DNA of 64,000 nucleotides, taken from contig NZ_AP018437.1 of NCBI RefSeq assembly GCF_003966975.1, positions 806,001 through 870,000 of the forward strand. The letters run 5' to 3'. This DNA is from Pelolinea submarina. Lineage in GTDB: Bacteria > Chloroflexota > Anaerolineae > Anaerolineales > Anaerolineaceae. The notes below the pieces were generated by a model. That model saw nothing but the letters and a program-made list of their open reading frames with translations, was not told the origin of the DNA and did not search any database. The position numbers were made by a program, and so were the translations under genes. Positions 36,272 to 43,681 of this stretch are shown one piece after another (position 1 is the first letter of the stretch; every line of letters begins with the position of its first letter).

Positions 36272-37579
36272 ATGAAAAAAGCGGATATTGATGCATTTTA
36301 CGCAGACCGGGTCAGCCTCGATCGGCAGAAATATATTGTTCTGGAATATTACCTGGAGACGTTGATTGAACCGCGTGAGGCGGCCGCTCATCTGTGCCAG
36401 GAGATGTCCACGGCGCAATGGAGCCGCGTGGGGGTGGATGAGGATTTTCGGCCTGAATTTGGCGCCAAGGTGGTTGAATTGACCGTTCTGGACGACCAGG
36501 CTCGGCCGAGCAGCCCGTACCTGGTCTCAACCATGGGAAGTACCGCGGAGCGGGTTGCCAGAGTCAACGTAACGATTTGGTACCCCTACCATAACTTCGG
36601 GACCAAGATCCCGAACCTTTTAACCGTGGTATGCGGCGAGGGTGTGTTTCACGCGCCGAATATCTGCGCCATACGGCTGGTGGATATCGATTTCCCGGAA
36701 AGCTTCCTGGCGGATTTTCAGGGGCCGCAGTTTGGGGTGGCGGGCTTGCGGGATATGCTGGGCGTTTACGACAGGCCGTTGTTATTTGGCGTGATCAAGC
36801 CGAACGTGGGCCTGCCGCCTGAGCCTTTTGCGCAGCTTGGTTTTGAGGCCTGGTCGGGCGGGCTGGATATTGCCAAGGACGATGAACAACTGGGCGATGT
36901 GGACTGGTCTTCGGTTGAGGAACGCTCCAGGCGTCTGGGAGCGCTGCGCAAGCGCGCCGAGGAATTGACCGGTGAGAAGAAGATTTATCTATGCAATATC
37001 ACCGACGAAGTTGACCGCTTATTAGAACTGCACGATATCGCCGTCAAGAATGGCGCGAACGCGGTCATGGTCAACGGCATGACAACCGGCTTCAGCGCGG
37101 TGCGCATGCTGCGCAAGCATGCGCAGGTTCCGATCGTATCGCACTTCGATTTGATGGGCCCCTTCATCCAATTGCCCTGGTTTGGCGTCAAGGACCAGGT
37201 ATTCACCAAGATCCAGCGTATGGCCGGTTTTGACGTGCTGATTTACCCGGGTTTCGATCACCGGCTGAAAACCAGCAAGGAAGACGTGCTGGCTAACGCC
37301 AAAGCCTGCCTGCAGCCGATGGGCAGCCTGAAGCCAACGCTGCCGGTACCGGCGGGCAGCCAATGGGCGGGTTCGCTGCAACCGCTTTACGAGACGTTGG
37401 GATCGGTCGATTTTGGCATCGTACCCGGCCGGGCAGTTTTTGGGCACCCCCAGGGCCCGCGTGGCGGCGCTGCCAGCCTGCGCCAGGGTTGGGAGGCAGT
37501 CGAGAAGGGTATCGACTTGAAGGAATACAGCTGGACGCACAGGGAGCTTCAACAGGCGATTGAGATGCATACAAGCTAA
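36272..37579 (+). CDS. RuBisCO-like protein (type IV RLP) with retained metal-carbamate motif
   Basis: 435 residues from ATG 36272 (TTG 36269 also possible; weak ribosome site). The RuBisCO large-subunit fold shows in GVIKPNVGL (K175 equivalent kept, K177 replaced by Asn), GGLDIAKDDE (carbamylated Lys, Asp and Glu metal ligands kept) and VSHFDLMG (H294 equivalent kept, Arg replaced). N123, H327, K334 and S379 equivalents are replaced, so CO2 fixation on RuBP is not expected. Type IV proteins with the KDDE motif catalyse enolisation, isomerisation or decarboxylation, for example in isoapionate or methylthioribulose metabolism. Last gene of the PTS operon. Confidence 0.85.
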   Translation: MKKADIDAFYADRVSLDRQKYIVLEYYLETLIEPREAAAHLCQEMSTAQWSRVGVDEDFRPEFGAKVVELTVLDDQARPSSPYLVSTMGSTAERVARVNVTIWYPYHNFGTKIPNLLTVVCGEGVFHAPNICAIRLVDIDFPESFLADFQGPQFGVAGLRDMLGVYDRPLLFGVIKPNVGLPPEPFAQLGFEAWSGGLDIAKDDEQLGDVDWSSVEERSRRLGALRKRAEELTGEKKIYLCNITDEVDRLLELHDIAVKNGANAVMVNGMTTGFSAVRMLRKHAQVPIVSHFDLMGPFIQLPWFGVKDQVFTKIQRMAGFDVLIYPGFDHRLKTSKEDVLANAKACLQPMGSLKPTLPVPAGSQWAGSLQPLYETLGSVDFGIVPGRAVFGHPQGPRGGAASLRQGWEAVEKGIDLKEYSWTHRELQQAIEMHTS

Positions 37580-37922
37580 TTAAAAGCTTCTGTGTTATAT
37601 CGTTTATAGTGATCAAGCTTTGTACAAGTTAATTCTTATAGAGAGAAGCAATGTGATATTTATGCACATTGCTTTTTAATTATCAAAAAAATGTCTGTAT
37701 TAAGGATAACAACAAGAAAAGAATAGCCAATTCTTTATTTATAAATAAAATGGCAGTAATATAAAAATTCCCATTCAAAGAAAAAGTATTGCTGACATCG
37801 ATTTAAATCTATTCATAGAAATGGTCCCAGTGTGTTATATCCTACAAGGACCCATTTGTATTTATTTAGCGAAAAAAAATAGAATAGATATGACAATTAA
37901 CAAAACGTTGGAATTCGAGTAG
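37580..37922. other. AT-rich gene-free stretch
   Basis: Contains the RLP terminator (37646-37678) and an imperfect inverted repeat AAATGGTCC/GGACCCATTT near 37818-37858. No open frame with a ribosome site was seen. It borders the DegV remnant and the STAND island. Confidence 0.5.
37646..37678 (+). terminator. Intrinsic terminator of the second PTS/RLP operon
   Basis: 10-bp stem AAGCAATGTG/CACATTGCTT (37646-37655 with 37665-37674), then TTTAATT. Confidence 0.8.
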
Positions 37923-38138
37923 TGCGTGATTGATCTGGAATAAGCAGACATTGGGGAGCATGTTATCCGAAAGGTTTGCGTCTTCTACGTCAACGATGCA
38001 AAAAGCGCCGAAGTATTTGAGAAACTTCTGCGTGACAGCCTGGTCTGCCTGGCCGAGCTGCCCCTGGTGGATATCAACCCGGGCTTATCGGTGCACACCG
38101 GCGCTGGTCTGGTGGGGGTGTGTCCGGCAACAGATTGA
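37923..38138 (+). pseudogene. DegV C-terminal remnant 1
   Basis: Conceptual translation of 37923-38138 aligns without gaps to the last ~70 residues of the intact DegV at 28952 (IEKVSILHVNN versus IRKVCVFYVND; then VDINPGLSVHTGAGLVG identical over 17 residues). An in-frame TAA replaces a Glu codon near 37941, no start codon or N-terminal part exists upstream, and the last residues diverge (CPATD). It is therefore a decayed gene fragment, left of the STAND gene. Confidence 0.85.
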
Positions 38139-38160
38139 TTGAAAGATAACGAAAATACAA

Positions 38161-38182
38161 AAACCACCTTTGAAGGTGGTTT
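38161..38182 (+). terminator. Terminator after DegV remnant 1
   Basis: 10-bp stem AAACCACCTT/AAGGTGGTTT (38161-38170 with 38173-38182) with a TG loop; probably the surviving terminator of the lost degV copy. Confidence 0.7.
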
Positions 38183-38334
38183 CATAAAAAATGGGTTGCC
38201 TGACCACCTGTCCAAAGCGAATTGTAGGGTGTCGAGGGGAACTTTTTTATTTAATTTGCCATTTAAATAGCTATAAATATAATGATATACAAGGGGATGA
38301 TCAACTGTCTTCTTAGAAAAAGGAGAATTTAATA

Positions 38335-41292
38335 TTGAATCATCAAGATAATTTCGATTTTGCTATAATGACAGCAGTTGATGATGAACATGAAGCTGTT
38401 CTGAAGGCGTTTAAATTTTGCCATAAAGATAAGGTTCTAATCGAAAATAGAATTTATTGGCAGAAGAATATACAAACAAAATTAGGAAATAATTATTCTT
38501 TAGTTGTTGCGCAATCACTGGATATGGCGAATGTCTCGTCAGCGATATTGGCAAACAATATAATTCATCACTTTCATCCAAAAGTGATTTTCTTGGTTGG
38601 TGTGTGTGCAGGCCGAGAAAACAAAGTAGAAAAAGGAGATATTCTCCTTGCTGAGGAAGTGTATTATTACGAGAGGGGAAAGCAAACTGAAAAAGGCTTT
38701 GAACCTGAACCTAAAATGCATTCCGCAGATGCTGGATTGATTGATTTTATTCGTAACCTTCCAAAAACGACTATCCCAAATTGCAAAACTCATGATGGAA
38801 GTATGAAAAGACCAAAAATGGTTAGGGGTGTTATTGGATGTGGCGAGAAGGTCATTGAAGATCCTGAATCATGGAATCAATTATTACAGCATCATCGGAA
38901 AATCGTTGCGATTGAGATGGAAAGTCACGGCTTAGCTTCTGCCATTTGGGAATACTCACAAGACTCAAAATTTATCGTGATCAAAGCTGTAATGGATTAT
39001 GGTGTTCCACCAAAAGACGATAGGTGGAAACCATTTGCCGCGAAAGCAGCTGCTCTTTACATAAAAAACATTATTAATAACGATCCTTTTTATTCACAAA
39101 ATGGAATTGCACAAAAAATAGAAGAAAATAAATTGCCTCCAAAAGGGAAATTGGCCAATCATGGTAATCTTCCCTTGGGTTCAAGGTTAGAATTTATACG
39201 CAATTCAAATTTTACAGGGCGAGAATCTGATTTAATGGAGTTGGCGAACCACTTTCTTTATCGGCCCAAAGAAGAAAACAATTCGGAAGTCTCAAGCATT
39301 TTTCTAACTTCTGGAATAGGGGGAATTGGAAAGACACAATTGGCGATTGAATTCTGTTTCAGGTACGGTCGATTTTTTCAAGGCATTCATTGGATCCAGG
39401 CTGATCAGGATGTAGAACCACAAATTGCTGATTGCGGGTACCGAATGGGGCTTACTCCTTGGCCAGAGAAATTATCCGACCAAGTAAATTCAACTATTAG
39501 AACCTGGGAAGCAGATAATAATCGATTAATTATTTTCGACAATCTTGAATCGTCTGAAGTACTTCAAAAATGGATACCAAGAATGCGAGGGATAATGGTT
39601 CTGGCTACATCCAGGCGCGACCAATGGCCCTCGGAAATGAATATCAGAACTTTGCCTATTAATGTATTAAATAACGTAGAAAGTAGAGAATTTCTACGAA
39701 ATATCGCGCCTCGCTTAAATAAAGTAGACGATCAAGTTGTTGATATTCTTTCAGATAGATTAGGTTATCTTCCTTTAGCTCTTTATATAGCGGCAAATTA
39801 TCTAAATGAGCGGAAAACATTTTCCGTTGAACAATTTCTAAAAGAATTGGATGAAAGAGGAAAAGGAATTTCACACACGGCACTATCAAACTGGCAGCAG
39901 AAAATTGGCCCCACTCATCATGTGCAAAATATCATTGCCACTTTTGATATGAGCTGGGCTCTACTCGGGGAATCGATAGAAGATAAAGCAGCAAAAATAA
40001 TAGCTGTCGCGGCTGGATATTGTGCTCCAAATATTCCGATACCACCTTCTATTTTTTATGGATTAGAGGAGGAAGGAAATAAAGAAATTATTGAAAAAGC
40101 GCTGAATCGATTATACCAAGTTGGTTTGTTAATTTTAGGATCTCAATCGTTTCCTTATATTCATTCTTTGATTACTGAATATACTCGATTACAAATTGGA
40201 TCAAGTAAGGACCTCAAGAAAATAATTAGTGTATTTGTGGTTCTCTCACACAACGCTCTTTCAACGAAATTGCCAGAATTGATGTATCCATATCTTGAGC
40301 ATATGAAACAAATTATATTCTGGACAGATAATGGCGATTTTCCGGAAATAGGTATTGTGTGTGGAAATTTGGGTATATTTTTTCGCCAACTCACACAATT
40401 TAAGGATTCATTATTTTATTTAGAGGATAGCCTAGAAATCACCACAAACAATTACGGTGAAGATCACCCGATAGTTGCTATTTGTCTGAAGAATTTAGCA
40501 GCAGTACTTCAAGACATAGGCGATCCGGTGGGTGCCAAACAACGTATTGAACGCGCCCTGGAAATTGACATCAATGCTTATGGTAAGGATCACCCAGAAG
40601 TCGCTACTGACTTGAATATCTTGGTTGGTATCTCACGACAACTAGGTGATTTGGTTGGGGCAATGCAGCATTTTGAACGTGCCTTGGAAATTACAAACAA
40701 ATCCTATGGAAATTATAACTTAACAGATGACATTGGTCGAAATAACTATTTAGCTGATGTTCATAAGGATCTGAGCGATCTACGCGAAATTGTCAAGGAT
40801 GAGCAGAGTCTATTGATTAACCTGGTGCAGTATGATCAGTCCACTGGAGTGTTGCGCTGGAAGGATGTTCATCAGCGTTTAAAATCTGAGGTACTACGCA
40901 GTGTGCGCTATAAAAGAGATCTCTCACTTATACTTATGGTACTAATGTTACCTAACAATAAGGACATTTCAGGAAGGAAATTAACCACTCTAGAGGGCCA
41001 GATTATCGAAGTGATCCTTAACAATTTGCGCAAGGACTTAGATATTCTTTTCATCGGAGAAAAGATCGGTATCATCCTCCCTGAAACGACCGAAACAAGT
41101 GCACAAATCCTGGCTTTACGCCTCATAGATAAAATATTCCGCGGACTCCGCGCTGAAGTTGCCGTTGGTATTGCAAGTGTACCCAAAGATGCGGTTACTG
41201 AAGATAAATTGTTTGATCAGGCTGAATTAGCATTGAGGTTCGCAATAAGCTCTGACCAATCGGTTATTCCGGCAAGCCGTTTGTGCGCTTAA
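38335..41292 (+). CDS. STAND protein: nucleoside phosphorylase - NB-ARC - TPR - degenerate GGDEF
   Basis: 985 residues from TTG 38335, with AAGGAG nine bases upstream. Residues 5-250 form a nucleoside phosphorylase/MTA-nucleosidase domain (VGVCAG, IEMES, MDYGVPPKDDRW followed by an AAKAA helix). An NB-ARC NTPase follows: Walker A GIGGIGKTQ near 325, Walker B LIIFDN near 398, LATSRR and LGYLPLAL. About three TPRs occupy 660-800. Residues 820-983 are a GGDEF-like domain lacking the catalytic signature (FIGEKIGIILPET), about 70% identical to the exopolysaccharide-operon protein at 7123. Phosphorylase effectors on STAND sensors are known in anti-phage defence, where some cleave ATP; that role is likely but inferred. 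AT-rich up to ~40780, then host-like. Confidence 0.85.
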   Translation: MNHQDNFDFAIMTAVDDEHEAVLKAFKFCHKDKVLIENRIYWQKNIQTKLGNNYSLVVAQSLDMANVSSAILANNIIHHFHPKVIFLVGVCAGRENKVEKGDILLAEEVYYYERGKQTEKGFEPEPKMHSADAGLIDFIRNLPKTTIPNCKTHDGSMKRPKMVRGVIGCGEKVIEDPESWNQLLQHHRKIVAIEMESHGLASAIWEYSQDSKFIVIKAVMDYGVPPKDDRWKPFAAKAAALYIKNIINNDPFYSQNGIAQKIEENKLPPKGKLANHGNLPLGSRLEFIRNSNFTGRESDLMELANHFLYRPKEENNSEVSSIFLTSGIGGIGKTQLAIEFCFRYGRFFQGIHWIQADQDVEPQIADCGYRMGLTPWPEKLSDQVNSTIRTWEADNNRLIIFDNLESSEVLQKWIPRMRGIMVLATSRRDQWPSEMNIRTLPINVLNNVESREFLRNIAPRLNKVDDQVVDILSDRLGYLPLALYIAANYLNERKTFSVEQFLKELDERGKGISHTALSNWQQKIGPTHHVQNIIATFDMSWALLGESIEDKAAKIIAVAAGYCAPNIPIPPSIFYGLEEEGNKEIIEKALNRLYQVGLLILGSQSFPYIHSLITEYTRLQIGSSKDLKKIISVFVVLSHNALSTKLPELMYPYLEHMKQIIFWTDNGDFPEIGIVCGNLGIFFRQLTQFKDSLFYLEDSLEITTNNYGEDHPIVAICLKNLAAVLQDIGDPVGAKQRIERALEIDINAYGKDHPEVATDLNILVGISRQLGDLVGAMQHFERALEITNKSYGNYNLTDDIGRNNYLADVHKDLSDLREIVKDEQSLLINLVQYDQSTGVLRWKDVHQRLKSEVLRSVRYKRDLSLILMVLMLPNNKDISGRKLTTLEGQIIEVILNNLRKDLDILFIGEKIGIILPETTETSAQILALRLIDKIFRGLRAEVAVGIASVPKDAVTEDKLFDQAELALRFAISSDQSVIPASRLCA

Positions 41293-41320
41293 TAACCCTT
41301 TAAGTAGCCCAGCGGAGTCG

Positions 41321-41401
41321 TCATTGATTGATAACTATCTTAGTCGTCCAATGCATACTGGTGTTGGCTTGGTGTGGGATGTACTTGGTGACGGTTTATA
41401 A
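41321..41401 (+). pseudogene. DegV C-terminal remnant 2 (very short, divergent)
   Basis: 26 codons ending in TAA; LIDNYLSRPMHTGVGLV aligns without gaps to MVDINPGLSVHTGAGLV of the intact DegV (Asp and HTG.GLV kept). It immediately follows the STAND gene and, like remnant 1, is followed by a terminator hairpin. Short, so chance similarity cannot be fully excluded. Confidence 0.5.
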
Positions 41402-41425
41402 AAACCGTCTCTAAAGGCGGTTTTT
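41400..41425 (+). terminator. Intrinsic terminator after the STAND gene
   Basis: 10-bp stem AAAAACCGTC/GGCGGTTTTT (one G.U; 41400-41409 with 41416-41425). Confidence 0.75.
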
Positions 41426-41444
41426 GATATAAAAACAACAAAAA

Positions 41445-41516
41445 TGAGCGCGAAGGGGCTCGAACCCTTAACCAATGGCTTAAAAGGCCACTGCTCTACC
41501 ATTGAGCTACGCGCCC
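41445..41516 (-). tRNA. tRNA-Lys (anticodon TTT)
   Basis: The minus strand from 41516 to 41445 folds as a 72-base tRNA. The acceptor stem GGGCGCG/CGCGCTC has one G.U pair. The D arm reads AGCTCAATGGTAGAGC, the anticodon loop CTTTTAA gives TTT, and the T arm reads GGGTTCGAGCCCC-like. The discriminator base is A and CCA is not encoded. It directly follows the STAND island, a common location for acquired DNA. Confidence 0.93.
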
Positions 41517-41557
41517 ATGAGAGACACTATTTTAACACGCACTGATTTTAACGTCAA

Positions 41558-41581
41558 CGCGGGTTTCTTTCGAAACCCGCG
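41558..41581 (-). terminator. Hairpin terminating the YgiT-type gene
   Basis: 10-bp perfect stem CGCGGGTTTC/GAAACCCGCG (41558-41567 with 41572-41581), downstream of the minus-strand zinc-finger gene. Confidence 0.6.
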
Positions 41582-41607
41582 AATTTATCTTAAAAAAGGC
41601 TCCGAAC

Positions 41608-41946
41608 CTATTCCGGCGAGGGCGGCTGGGCGCTGGCTTGGGGGCTGTCGCTCTTGGCGGGCGCCTTCTTGGGTTTTGAGGTTTGCATCTTGGGGGGCAG
41701 GGGGCTGAGCAGCAGGGCCAGGCGGTTGAGCGCTTCCACGTCGTATTCACGCTTGCCGCATACGTCGCAAATCCACGCCGGAAAATCCGGCACGGTGATA
41801 AGCTCGTCGGCCAACCAGGTGAAATAAGTCACCTGGGTCTTATGCATCATCCCAATGCTGCAATCGCTGCATGGAAGCATGCTCTGTGGTTCGTTATACT
41901 TTCTCAACTTTGGGCCCTCTCGTTCTATACCCTTTGTTAAGGCCAT
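41608..41946 (-). CDS. YgiT-type zinc-finger protein
   Basis: 112 residues from ATG 41946 (a TTG six codons earlier is possible). CSDC near residue 26 and CDVC near 60 form the two CxxC knuckles of the YgiT/MqsA N-terminal zinc finger; the sequence around them (ITVPDFPAWICDVCG) is characteristic. The C-terminus is a Lys/Pro/Ser-rich tail. MqsA-type antitoxins have this finger plus a helix-turn-helix, which is absent here, and no toxin gene is adjacent, so toxin-antitoxin function is not supported. Confidence 0.75.
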   Translation of the reverse strand: MALTKGIEREGPKLRKYNEPQSMLPCSDCSIGMMHKTQVTYFTWLADELITVPDFPAWICDVCGKREYDVEALNRLALLLSPLPPKMQTSKPKKAPAKSDSPQASAQPPSPE

Positions 41947-41962
41947 TATACACCCACAAAAC

Positions 41963-41983
41963 AAAAAATCCGCTTGCGCGGAT
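41963..41983 (-). terminator. Terminator of the microcompartment operon
   Basis: Minus-strand ATCCGC/GCGGAT stem (41978-41983 with 41968-41973) followed by T6, 29 bases after the last shell-protein gene. Confidence 0.8.
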
Positions 41984-42011
41984 CCTTTGAAACTGACAGA
42001 GAAAGAGCTGT

Positions 42012-42284
42012 TTATTCAGCGATATAAACCGAATCAATGATACCCACGATAACGGAAATAACGCAGGCGTCCTTATTGTTCATTACCTGACGCGCGCCGC
42101 TGCCCTCGCGGATGACCAGCACGGTATCGCCGATACCGGCCTGGCTGTTATCCAGCGCGACGAAATCGCCGCTGTTGTCCTCTTCTTCCAGGCTGAGCGG
42201 CTGCACCACCAGCAAACGGCGGTTTTTGAAAGCCGCGTGGCTGACGGTGGTGACAACGGTTCCGACTACTTTGGCAATGATCAT
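42012..42284 (-). CDS. BMC pentameric vertex shell protein (EutN/CcmL family), copy 3
   Basis: 90 residues from ATG 42284 (MIIAKVVGTVV), AGGA upstream. The pattern LLVVQPL, ALDNSQAGIGDTVLV and REGSGAR is typical of EutN/CcmL/PduN proteins, which form pentamers capping the vertices of polyhedral microcompartments. Last gene of the BMC operon, nine bases after another EutN-type gene. Three vertex proteins in one operon is common in sugar-phosphate-type BMC loci. Confidence 0.9.
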   Translation of the reverse strand: MIIAKVVGTVVTTVSHAAFKNRRLLVVQPLSLEEEDNSGDFVALDNSQAGIGDTVLVIREGSGARQVMNNKDACVISVIVGIIDSVYIAE

Positions 42285-42292
42285 ATGGATTC

Positions 42293-42613
42293 CTATGTGA
42301 ACGGATTGCGGCCTTTTTTCAGGACGGTGGAGAATTCGCCGTCGGGGCGGACATTCAGCTCGTCTACGATGCCCACCAGAGCCAGGTCGATGGGTACGAA
42401 CTTGATCTCCGGCATGGCCAACGCGGCCTCGCGCGAACGTACCATCACGCATAAGTCGCCCGGACCGGCCTGAACCACGTCCGCGGCCACCTGCAGGCCG
42501 CCCAGCGGGTTGAGGTGCTTGTCCAGCGGTTGTACCACCAGCAGCTTCAAGCCCTCGGTGCCGGGGTACTTGATGGTGCAGATGGCTGTGCCTGTGACGC
42601 GCCCGAATAGCAT
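42293..42613 (-). CDS. BMC vertex shell protein (EutN/CcmL family), copy 2
   Basis: 106 residues: MLFGRVTGTAICT start, KLLVVQPLD, AGPGDLCVMVRSREA. Same fold as the two other EutN-type proteins here, with a longer C-terminal extension (LNVRPDGEFSTVLKKG). Two bases separate it from the upstream gene. Confidence 0.9.
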   Translation of the reverse strand: MLFGRVTGTAICTIKYPGTEGLKLLVVQPLDKHLNPLGGLQVAADVVQAGPGDLCVMVRSREAALAMPEIKFVPIDLALVGIVDELNVRPDGEFSTVLKKGRNPFT

Positions 42614-42614
42614 C

Positions 42615-42998
42615 TTACTTTAACCCCAGATCGGCCGCGACGCGATCGATGATGCGTTCCAAGGTTGCATCGTCCACCTGATTGCCCAATTGGGTTTTCA
42701 CGGCGCTTTTCACGCGCGCTTTGATGGCGTCCAGGCGCGCACTTGAATTGCCGCTGCCGCTATTGGAAGAAGCAGGGGTAACCTGTGGAGCGGGCTGGCT
42801 GACCGCGGGCTTGCTCAGGTAAGGGCGCACAGGCGCCGCCGGCGGTTTCTCGTTGGGTTCCACCAGCTGCATACCCAGCCTGCGCGCTTTTTCGTAAGCC
42901 AGATCGGTCAGCACCACATTTTCGTTGACAACCAGGCTGCGTTCGCCGCGGTTGACCATATCTTCAATGTCGTGTTCCGTGTAAAAGACTTTTGCCAT
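42615..42998 (-). CDS. BMC-associated protein with probable encapsulation helix
   Basis: 127 residues. The N-terminal ~50 (TEHDIEDMVNRGERSL, then VVLTDLAYEKARRLGM) is a small domain recurrent in BMC-locus proteins, also seen fused to other BMC enzymes. A Pro/Ala/Ser-rich linker (about 50-85) leads to a C-terminal amphipathic stretch (ARLDAIKARVKSAV, then LERIIDRVAADLG), which resembles encapsulation peptides. No catalytic motif seen. It could tether or adapt cargo to the shell. Confidence 0.6.
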   Translation of the reverse strand: MAKVFYTEHDIEDMVNRGERSLVVNENVVLTDLAYEKARRLGMQLVEPNEKPPAAPVRPYLSKPAVSQPAPQVTPASSNSGSGNSSARLDAIKARVKSAVKTQLGNQVDDATLERIIDRVAADLGLK

Positions 42999-43049
42999 AT
43001 GTTTTTCCCTTCACAGGTTCATGTGCAAACCTGCTGCTAAACGGTGCGA

Positions 43050-43676
43050 TTAGCCCCGTATGCCTTCCAAACCTTCCAATGCGCGCGTGGCCGCGTCGCG
43101 GGCGGAGATGATCTCGGCTTCCGAACCGGCCAGCCACATACGGCCGAAGCGGCCGACGCTGGAAACGTGCACGATATTAATGCTGGCTTTCTTTTCGGCC
43201 TCGTTGCAGGCATAGTTGATGTAGGCTGCGGGAGCGCATTCAAGCACCAGCATAGTCTCACCGGGGACGATCATGGAGCCGCGGCGGAAGCGGTTGAGCA
43301 GCTGCGCCTGGTAGGGATCTATGTTGGTGATGACCTGGGTGGAGGCGATTTGCGGTTTGATACGGTCTTCGACTTTGAGCCCCAAACGGTTCAACACTAC
43401 CTCGCCGGCTTCGATTACGGCAGCCTGGTTGTGGGAGTGCACTTCGAACATGCCGAACTCGCGTTCAACAATCTGCGCGCCGGGCCTGGCCTCGGTAGCT
43501 TTGACGGCGATATCGACCACGCGGAAAACTTCGTTGCCGGGGGCCATTTCCACGTACAGGGAGGCCATACCCTCGGTGGACAGGTCGCCCTGGGTCACCG
43601 TGCCGATGAAGGCGGCGTATTGGGCCTGCATACGGTCAAGCATGCAATAACAGCGGAGTTGGAATTCATTTGCCAT
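43050..43676 (-). CDS. BMC trimeric (tandem-domain) shell protein
   Basis: 208 residues, twice a BMC domain. The first half (about 1-100) and second half (about 105-205) share the alternating beta-alpha pattern, with AEAEIISARDAATRALEGLE at the end, as in BMC-T shell proteins of the PduT/EtuB class. BMC-T trimers occupy hexagonal shell positions and often form a gated pore. Located between the EutJ-like chaperone and the small linker protein. Confidence 0.7.
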   Translation of the reverse strand: MANEFQLRCYCMLDRMQAQYAAFIGTVTQGDLSTEGMASLYVEMAPGNEVFRVVDIAVKATEARPGAQIVEREFGMFEVHSHNQAAVIEAGEVVLNRLGLKVEDRIKPQIASTQVITNIDPYQAQLLNRFRRGSMIVPGETMLVLECAPAAYINYACNEAEKKASINIVHVSSVGRFGRMWLAGSEAEIISARDAATRALEGLEGIRG

Positions 43677-43681
43677 ACTTT

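Noticed and set aside
37930-38142. A 70-codon open frame over the DegV remnant
   Set aside because: It is in a different frame from the DegV similarity and has no ribosome site; the remnant frame explains the sequence.
41608-41946. YgiT-type gene considered as an MqsA antitoxin
   Set aside because: It has no helix-turn-helix domain and no adjacent toxin (MqsR-like) gene.
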